Source: JASHVB01 sp035523995
GTDB taxonomy: Bacteria; Pseudomonadota; Alphaproteobacteria; Acetobacterales; Acetobacteraceae
Assembly: GCA_035523995.1 (NCBI GenBank)
Contig: DATKPQ010000045.1
Coordinates: 1-64,000 of the forward strand
Length of the DNA: 64,000 bases
Reading direction: 5' to 3'
Positions 59,307 through 64,000 of this stretch are shown here, one piece after another; position 1 is the stretch's first letter, and every line of letters begins with the position of its first letter. Below the pieces are notes generated by a model. That model was not told the origin of the DNA. It worked only from the letters and a program-made list of their open reading frames with translations, and did not search any database. The translations under genes were made by a program, and so were the position numbers.

Positions 59307-60662
59307 ATGCCGCTGCGTGCACGGCTCATCATGCTGGTCGGTCTGGTTCTGTTGGCCAGCCTGGCGTGCGGCAGTGCCTTGGTGGGCTGGCACGATGCCA
59401 ATTCGGTGCAGGTGGAGTTGCGAGCTGCGCTCGATGTTGGCGTTCAGACGGTACACGATGGCTTCGATGATCTGGCGCATGACCAGGATCAAAGGATCGG
59501 CCTGCGCCGTCTGGTCGCGACTTTCAATGGCAACCGGCATGTCCGTGCGACTTTGCTCGACGCGAATGACCTTCCCGTCGTCGACTCGACCTTGCTTGTA
59601 CCCTCGTATCCGAGTCCTGTGTGGTTTCGCCGCCTGATCGGCGGCAATCTGTCCGCTGAACGCCTTCCGGTGCCACCTGCAATCGAGCGTGGCGCAGTCA
59701 TTTTGCTGCAGACGGATCCCACCAACGAGGTCGCTGAAGTGTGGGGCGAAACGCGGGATTCGCTCTCTATCCTGGCGGGCTTTGCGCTGGTGAGCGCGCT
59801 CTTGCTTTATGCAGCGGCAGAGCGCGCATTGCGGCCGCTGGAGACCATGTCGGCCGCATTCAGGCATATCGGGCAGGGCGATTATCAGCGCCGCGTGCCC
59901 GAGCATGGCCCGCCGGAGTTGCTTCGCCTGGCGCACGATTTCAACCAGATGGCGCAACGCCTGGCCGCGGCAGCGATGCAGAATCGCCGCCTGAACGAGC
60001 GTTTGCTGACGTTGCAAGCCGAAGAACGCGCCGACCTGGCGCGCGACCTGCACGATGAAGTCGGGCCGCTGTTGTTCGCCGTGAACATGACGGCGGCGAC
60101 GATCGAACATCTCGCCACCGGCCACCGCAGCCAGGACATTCCCGCGCAGATCCGGATCATTCAGGATGCGGTCGCACGGGCACAACGTCACGTGCGGAGT
60201 ATTCTCGAACGGCTGCGTCCGCTGCGCGCGATGGGATTACAGGCCGCTATCGATGGGCTGGTGATGTTCTGGCGCAATTGCCGGCCCGAAATCGCCTACA
60301 CAGTCACCGTATCGGTGGAAGAGGACGAGATCGGCGATGACATGAAGGAGACCATCTATCGGATCGTGCAGGAAGCGCTGAGCAATGCCGTGCGCCACGG
60401 CGAACCGACTCGGGTGGCGATTGCCGTGGTGCATGGCCGCGACGACGACATCCGGGTGGAGGTCACCGACGACGGCAATGGCCTGCCTGTAGGCGGCGTG
60501 CCCGGGCGTGGCGTCTCGCGTTTTGGCCTGGTCGGCATGCGGGAACGTGTCATGGCGATGGCGGGTTCGCTGACGATCCAACCAGGCCACCGTCGCAAGG
60601 GCCTGGCACTGGTCGCCAGCCTGCCCTGTGCGGTCCCGCAGGACCAGGAAGAGCAGGAATGA
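59307..60662 (+). CDS. NarL-type sensor histidine kinase
   Basis: A 451-residue membrane sensor. Helix 1 (ARLIMLVGLVLLASLACGSAL) is followed by a sensor domain of about 130 residues, a second helix (SLSILAGFALVSALLLYAAA), a HAMP-like segment (RALRPLETMSAAFRHIGQGDYQ shortened) and a HisKA_3 box with H249 in ARDLHDEVGPLLFAVN. The ATPase has EALSNAVRHGEPTRVAI, VEVTDDGNGLPVGG and RFGLVGMRERVMAM. It phosphorylates the LuxR-type regulator that follows with an ATGA overlap. The signal is unknown. It starts 150 bp from the divergent receptor gene. Confidence 0.9.
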   Translation: MPLRARLIMLVGLVLLASLACGSALVGWHDANSVQVELRAALDVGVQTVHDGFDDLAHDQDQRIGLRRLVATFNGNRHVRATLLDANDLPVVDSTLLVPSYPSPVWFRRLIGGNLSAERLPVPPAIERGAVILLQTDPTNEVAEVWGETRDSLSILAGFALVSALLLYAAAERALRPLETMSAAFRHIGQGDYQRRVPEHGPPELLRLAHDFNQMAQRLAAAAMQNRRLNERLLTLQAEERADLARDLHDEVGPLLFAVNMTAATIEHLATGHRSQDIPAQIRIIQDAVARAQRHVRSILERLRPLRAMGLQAAIDGLVMFWRNCRPEIAYTVTVSVEEDEIGDDMKETIYRIVQEALSNAVRHGEPTRVAIAVVHGRDDDIRVEVTDDGNGLPVGGVPGRGVSRFGLVGMRERVMAMAGSLTIQPGHRRKGLALVASLPCAVPQDQEEQE

Positions 60663-61276
60663 AGGTTCTGCTGGTCGATGATCATGTGATCGTCCGCTCC
60701 GGGATTCGCGGCCTGCTGACGTCGGTAGCCGGTTCTCAAATCGCGGAAGCCGGGAACGGCAAGGAGGCGTTACAGCGGCTACGGCAGGATCGGCCCGATC
60801 TTGTAGTGCTTGACCTGAACCTGCCTGGTATCGGCGGACTGGAATTGCTGCGCAGGATGTTGCTCGAGGACAAGACGCTGCGTGTCCTGGTGCTGAGCAT
60901 GCATGCGGAGCCGCTTTATGTCGCACGTGCGATAGAACTTGGTGCGCGCGGCTATCTCAGTAAGAATGCGTCTGCCGAGGAATTGCTGACCGCTGTCCGC
61001 CGTGTCACGGCCGGCGATCGCTATATCGAGGCTGAGATCGCACAGGACTTGGCGTTGCAGGCAGTCTCATCCGGACAGGGGCTTCGGGATCTGACCGAAC
61101 GCGACCTGGAAATCATGCGCTTGCTCGCCAGGGGTATGACGCTGGCGGAAATCGCCGATGCGTTGGGCGTCGGCTACAAGACCGTTGCCAACACGTGCAC
61201 CCACATCAAGGCCAAGCTCGGCGTGACACGCACGAACGATCTTGTTCGCCTGGCGATGACACTTGATATGGCATAA
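60659..61276 (+). CDS. LuxR/NarL-family response regulator
   Basis: A 205-residue regulator. The receiver has the acidic pair in VLLVDDHVIVRSG, phosphorylation site D52 in LVVLDLNLPGIGG and Lys in GYLSKNASAEEL. The C-terminal HTH reads LTERDLEIMRLLARGMTLAE and GVGYKTVANTCTHIKAKLGV. It forms a classical pair with the preceding kinase (4-bp overlap). The obvious candidate target is the divergently transcribed TonB receptor gene (inference from position). Confidence 0.92.
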   Translation: MKVLLVDDHVIVRSGIRGLLTSVAGSQIAEAGNGKEALQRLRQDRPDLVVLDLNLPGIGGLELLRRMLLEDKTLRVLVLSMHAEPLYVARAIELGARGYLSKNASAEELLTAVRRVTAGDRYIEAEIAQDLALQAVSSGQGLRDLTERDLEIMRLLARGMTLAEIADALGVGYKTVANTCTHIKAKLGVTRTNDLVRLAMTLDMA

Positions 61277-61289
61277 GGTACGCCATCCC

Positions 61290-61328
61290 ATGTCATTGCT
61301 TCCTCGCTGTGTTCGTTGCAATGACATG
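61290..61328. repeat. Dispersed palindromic repeat, copy 8 (short)
   Basis: tgtcattgcttcctcgctgtgttcgttgcaatgacatg: the outer arms tgtcattgc and gcaatgaca pair perfectly over a 20-bp loop. A minimal version of the family, located behind the response regulator, where it could act in transcript termination or stability (inference). Confidence 0.7.
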
Positions 61329-61354
61329 AAAAAATCGAGTGGGCGCAGTGGCGC

Positions 61355-61477
61355 TCACCATCGCGGCCGGCTCCAGAACCAAATCCATGCGTATTCTGCC
61401 GCGATGCTTTTGCTGGTGTAATCCGTCAGCAGCGCGATGGACATGATGCCGATCAGTGCGCAAATCGCGATATACAT
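61355..61477 (-). pseudogene. MFS transporter C-terminal remnant
   Basis: Forty residues on the minus strand, MYIAICALIGIMSIALLTDY and TSKSIAAEYAWIWFWSRPRW, resemble the last helix and tail of metabolite:proton symporters (MYIAICALIS...TDYTGKDISxEY). Nothing upstream continues the gene: a stop appears about 10 codons before. Only this fragment is left. Confidence 0.55.
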
Positions 61478-61685
61478 GGCGATCAGCGAGGGCTACGGCC
61501 GGCGTATGGTGAATGACAAGTCTGCAGGCTTGCGGTAGATCAATGAGTTGAATCCAGGTCCCCGCTGGATCGCTCGCCAGAAAAGACGAGTGGGCCCGTG
61601 TTTGCCGGCGAGCCCGCTTGCCCTCATCTCATATCAACATGCCACCGTCACGCGGCAGGCACCGCGGCCCGTCTTGCGGGATGGC

Positions 61686-61904
61686 TCAGCCGAGCGTGCC
61701 CAGCACTTGCTCGTCCGAGGGGAAGTGGCCGGTCGCCTTCTTGGAGAAGGCCAGCCGGCCGTCCACCGTGATCTCGAAGACACCGCCACCGCTCTTGCGC
61801 AGACTGATTTGCGCCGACGGCAGCCGCTTCAGGATCAGGTCCCGCGCCGCACGGGCGCGCGGTTCATAGCCTCACATGCCGCAGTATTCGATCTCGATTT
61901 TCAT
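61686..61904 (-). CDS. Rdx/SelW-like protein with in-frame TGA, probable selenoprotein
   Basis: Read on the minus strand from ATG 61904 (AGGAG ten bases upstream) the frame is MKIEIEYCGM-[TGA]-GYEPRARAA, continuing to SGGGVFEITVDGRLAFSKK, ATGHFPSDEQVLGTLG and a TGA stop at 61686-61688: 72 residues if the TGA at 61872-61874 is decoded. The family (SelT/SelW/SelH, Rdx) has a CxxC or CxxU redox motif at exactly this place, and the TGA falls on the second position (C-G-M-U). The next bases form a hairpin (cgcgcc, loop cgtgc, ggcgcg) whose loop starts about 18 nt after the TGA and has G second, as described for bacterial SECIS elements. The alternative is a nonsense mutation of a Cys codon. Ordinary gene finders would miss it. 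Confidence 0.8.
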
Positions 61905-62046
61905 GCCGGTGACTCTCCTGTCTGGGTGGCACCGGCCGTACCATGGCAGCCCTGGCCGGGGGTCGGCAAGGGCGGGCGCGTGTCCTGCACGCGCAAGGCG
62001 GCCCGTTTCAGTGGCGGCGCCTACCGTTTCGGGATAAACGGGCGGC

Positions 62047-63471
62047 ATGACAGAATCCCGCATTGTTCCCGTCATTCTCTCTGGTGGCTCTGGCACGCGC
62101 CTGTGGCCAGTCTCGCGCGAGAGCTTCCCGAAACAGCTCTGGCCGCTGATCTCCGATCATACCCTGATGCAGGAGACCGCGTTGCGTGCCTACGGCCCCG
62201 AATTCGCGCCTCCGATGGTCGTATGTAACCACGAGCACCGGTTCCTGATCGCAGAGCAATTGCGCAAAGTTGGCGTGGCCAGCGCCCGCTTGGTACTGGA
62301 GCCGGTTGGCCGCAACAGCGCCCCCGCCATCGCCGCGGCCGCCCTGATTGCGGCCGAAGACGATCCGGATGTCGTGTTGTGGATGCTGGCCGCCGATCAC
62401 GCGATTGCCGATGTACCGGAGCTGCACCGCGCGTTGGCTGCCGCAGCCGTGGCTGCCCGGGCTGGCCGGTTCGTCACCTTCGGCATGCATCCGACCGGGC
62501 CGGAGACCGGTTACGGCTACATCGAATCCGGCGACCCGCTGCGTGAGGCGCCCGGCGTGCGTGCAGTTGCGCAGTTTATGGAAAAGCCCGATGCCGGGAC
62601 GGCGGCGCGGCTGGTGGCCGATGGCCGGCACCTGTGGAACTCCGGCATGTTCGTGTTTACCGCACGCACCTTGCTCGAGGAGCTGGAGGCGCACGCGCCT
62701 GACGTGTTGCCCCCTGTACGCCGGGCCGTGGAAGGGCGGCGCACGGACCTGGACTTTATCCGGTTGGAGGAGACGGAATTCGCGTCGGCACCTTCGATCA
62801 GCCTGGACTATGCGGTGGCCGAACGAACCAGACGCGCCGCGGTGGTGCCGGCCGACATCGGCTGGTCCGACGTGGGAAGCTGGAGTGCGCTGTGGGAGCA
62901 AGGGCCGCAGGATAGGGCGGGCAATGTCGCGGTGGGCGACGTGATCCTGGAGAATGCCCGCAATTGCTATGTGCGCAGCGACGGCATGCTGGCGGCCGTG
63001 GTGGGGTTGACCGATGCGGTGGTGGTGGTGACCGAAGACGCGGTGCTGGCTATGCACCGCGGCGATGCGCAGGACGTGAAAAAGGTAGTGGACCGGTTGA
63101 AGGCTGCCAAGCGGCATGAGGCGGTGGCGCACAACCGGGTGTACCGTCCGTGGGGTTTCTACGAATGCCTGATCCTGGCGGAGCGCTTCCAGGTGAAGCG
63201 TATTGTGGTGGCTCCGGGACAGCAGCTGTCGTTGCAGAAGCATTATCATCGTGCTGAGCACTGGGTGGTGGTGAGCGGGACCGCTCGGGTGACGCGCAAC
63301 GATGAAGTGCTGATGGTGCACGAGAACGAAAGCGTATACCTGCCGATGGGTTGCGTGCACCGGCTGGAAAATCCCGGACGAATTGCGCTGACGCTGATCG
63401 AGGTGCAGTCCGGCGCATATCTAGGGGAGGACGATATCGTGCGGCTGGAAGATACCTACGGACGGAGCTGA
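62047..63471 (+). CDS. manC: Mannose-1-phosphate guanylyltransferase/mannose-6-phosphate isomerase
   Basis: A 474-residue bifunctional enzyme making GDP-mannose. The N-terminal nucleotidyltransferase has VILSGGSGTRLWPVSRESFPK (signature GGxGTRLWPxSR), LWMLAADHAIAD, QFMEKPDAGTAARLVADG and WNSGMFVFTA. The C-terminal cupin isomerase has YRPWGFYECLILAERFQVK and the metal site LSLQKHYHRAEHWVVVSGTA. Full length for the type II PMI/ManC class. It supplies mannosyl donors for surface polysaccharides and possibly for the mannosyltransferase-like protein at 27.6-29.1 kb. It stands alone; the region upstream holds the selenoprotein-like gene. Confidence 0.94.
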   Translation: MTESRIVPVILSGGSGTRLWPVSRESFPKQLWPLISDHTLMQETALRAYGPEFAPPMVVCNHEHRFLIAEQLRKVGVASARLVLEPVGRNSAPAIAAAALIAAEDDPDVVLWMLAADHAIADVPELHRALAAAAVAARAGRFVTFGMHPTGPETGYGYIESGDPLREAPGVRAVAQFMEKPDAGTAARLVADGRHLWNSGMFVFTARTLLEELEAHAPDVLPPVRRAVEGRRTDLDFIRLEETEFASAPSISLDYAVAERTRRAAVVPADIGWSDVGSWSALWEQGPQDRAGNVAVGDVILENARNCYVRSDGMLAAVVGLTDAVVVVTEDAVLAMHRGDAQDVKKVVDRLKAAKRHEAVAHNRVYRPWGFYECLILAERFQVKRIVVAPGQQLSLQKHYHRAEHWVVVSGTARVTRNDEVLMVHENESVYLPMGCVHRLENPGRIALTLIEVQSGAYLGEDDIVRLEDTYGRS

Positions 63472-63479
63472 CTGAACGG

Positions 63480-63551
63480 GTGTCATTACGAACGAGGCAG
63501 CGACGAAGCAATCTCGCTCGGAGTGACGTGCGAACCATTGTACCAGATTGC
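63480..63551. repeat. Dispersed palindromic repeat, copy 9 (left half)
   Basis: tgtcattacgaacgaggcagcgacgaagcaatctcgctcgga matches the left arm of copy 3; the centre (gtgcgaaccattgtaccagattgc) continues to the start of the right arm, which then stops. It lies between convergent genes. Confidence 0.78.
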
Positions 63552-63574
63552 ACGGCCAGGAATCGGGCACCATG

Positions 63575-64000
63575 TCAGTCAGGGTCCGGTCCGTCCACTG
63601 CGGCATAGCCGTTGCCGAACGCCGCGTCACGCTGCTGGAAGGCGTGCTTTACGCCGTGCTGGCTCATCGTCTCACGGAATGCACGGGCCTTCGGGGCCAG
63701 GTGGCCGCGTGCGTCGATCTCCGCGCCGATGCGTTGCAGCGTGCGCGCGCCCATCAGTTCCAGCCCAAGGTTGACCAGACGCTTGTTCGCCGACAGCAGA
63801 TGCGGATCGACCAGGCCCATGCGGTTGGCGAGATGCATCACCTCGGACTCCAATTTCGCCGCGGACACCGATTTCAACGCGAGGCCGATGCGAGCGGCGT
63901 CGCGGCCTGTCAGGCTGTCGCCGGTCAGCAGCAATCGCTTTGCCCATTGCGGGCCGCAGTGATACAGCCACATCGAACCGGGCGGCGTGCCCAGGTCGCG
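63575..64000 (-). CDS. Enoyl-CoA hydratase/isomerase family protein, C-terminal part
   Basis: The frame is open to the right window edge; 141 residues are visible. It reads RDLGTPPGSMWLYHCGPQWA, KRLLLTGDSLTGRDAARIGL and MHLANRMGLVDPHLLSANKR. The AKRLLLTGDxLxGxDAxxIGL pattern is the crotonase-fold segment after the active site, and the tail helices are longer than usual. The catalytic Glu and oxyanion Gly residues lie outside the window. The substrate cannot be assigned. Confidence 0.8.
   Translation of the reverse strand, partial: RDLGTPPGSMWLYHCGPQWAKRLLLTGDSLTGRDAARIGLALKSVSAAKLESEVMHLANRMGLVDPHLLSANKRLVNLGLELMGARTLQRIGAEIDARGHLAPKARAFRETMSQHGVKHAFQQRDAAFGNGYAAVDGPDPD

Noticed and set aside
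61548..62228. A 226-codon plus-strand frame upstream of manC
   Set aside because: It is antisense to the selenoprotein-like gene and runs into manC in another frame; its translation has no family character.
9322..63551. CRISPR array
   Set aside because: The repeats are palindromic, far apart and of variable length; no regularly spaced repeat-spacer pattern or cas gene is present.

Overview
The window is GC-rich, gene-dense bacterial chromosome. The order protein-L-isoaspartate methyltransferase, TolC, PopZ (DUF2497) at 45.7-48.5 kb is an alphaproteobacterial arrangement. Together with the high GC and gene content it suggests a Rhodospirillales/Acetobacteraceae-like alphaproteobacterium; this is an inference from gene content, not from a marker-gene phylogeny. 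No phage, CRISPR array or replication origin was seen.

Layout. 0-2.8 kb is mobile-element wreckage: an IS6-type transposase gene split by a group II intron whose reverse transcriptase lost part of its maturase domain, abutting a truncated agmatinase-family gene. 2.8-9.3 kb is a catabolic locus: a DUF1989 protein and an amidohydrolase face a three-gene molybdenum hydroxylase operon that ends in a frameshifted MarR regulator. 9.6-19.5 kb is an aryl-polyene-like lipid/pigment cluster (methyltransferase, ACP, AMP-ligase, two hot-dog dehydratases, acyltransferase, LolA-like carrier, MMPL exporter, KS plus chain-length-factor-like partner, reductase), almost all start/stop-overlapped. 20.1-25.6 kb holds a decayed luciferase-like oxidoreductase, three alpha/beta hydrolases and a 14-helix MFS pump.

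25.7-32.0 kb is a seven-gene minus-strand operon that joins a periplasmic molybdoenzyme, a cytochrome b and a ModA-like binding protein to three glycosyltransferase-type proteins and a radical SAM protein; I know of no described pathway with this composition. 32.3-43.6 kb carries single metabolic genes (M20 peptidase, Zn alcohol dehydrogenase, fumC, flavin oxidoreductase, amidohydrolase, aromatic-ring hydroxylase, ADP-forming acyl-CoA synthetase). 43.6-45.6 kb is a nest of elements: an IS5-type element inside an IS110 gene, beside the 3' tail of a second group II intron. 45.7-48.7 kb is the PopZ/TolC/PCMT block and tRNA-Cys.

50.0-56.7 kb is an iron-uptake region (FTR1 permease fused to a cupredoxin, beta-barrel protein, porin, beta-propeller protein, EfeB peroxidase) with three copies of a shared palindrome-like operator. 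56.8-61.3 kb has a TonB-dependent receptor opposite a NarL-type two-component system. Near the right end lies a 72-residue Rdx/SelW-like gene with an in-frame TGA where selenocysteine is expected, followed by a plausible bacterial SECIS hairpin: the most striking single observation. manC and a partial enoyl-CoA hydratase close the window. A dispersed palindromic repeat (tcattgcgag...ctcgcaatga) recurs at least nine times between genes.
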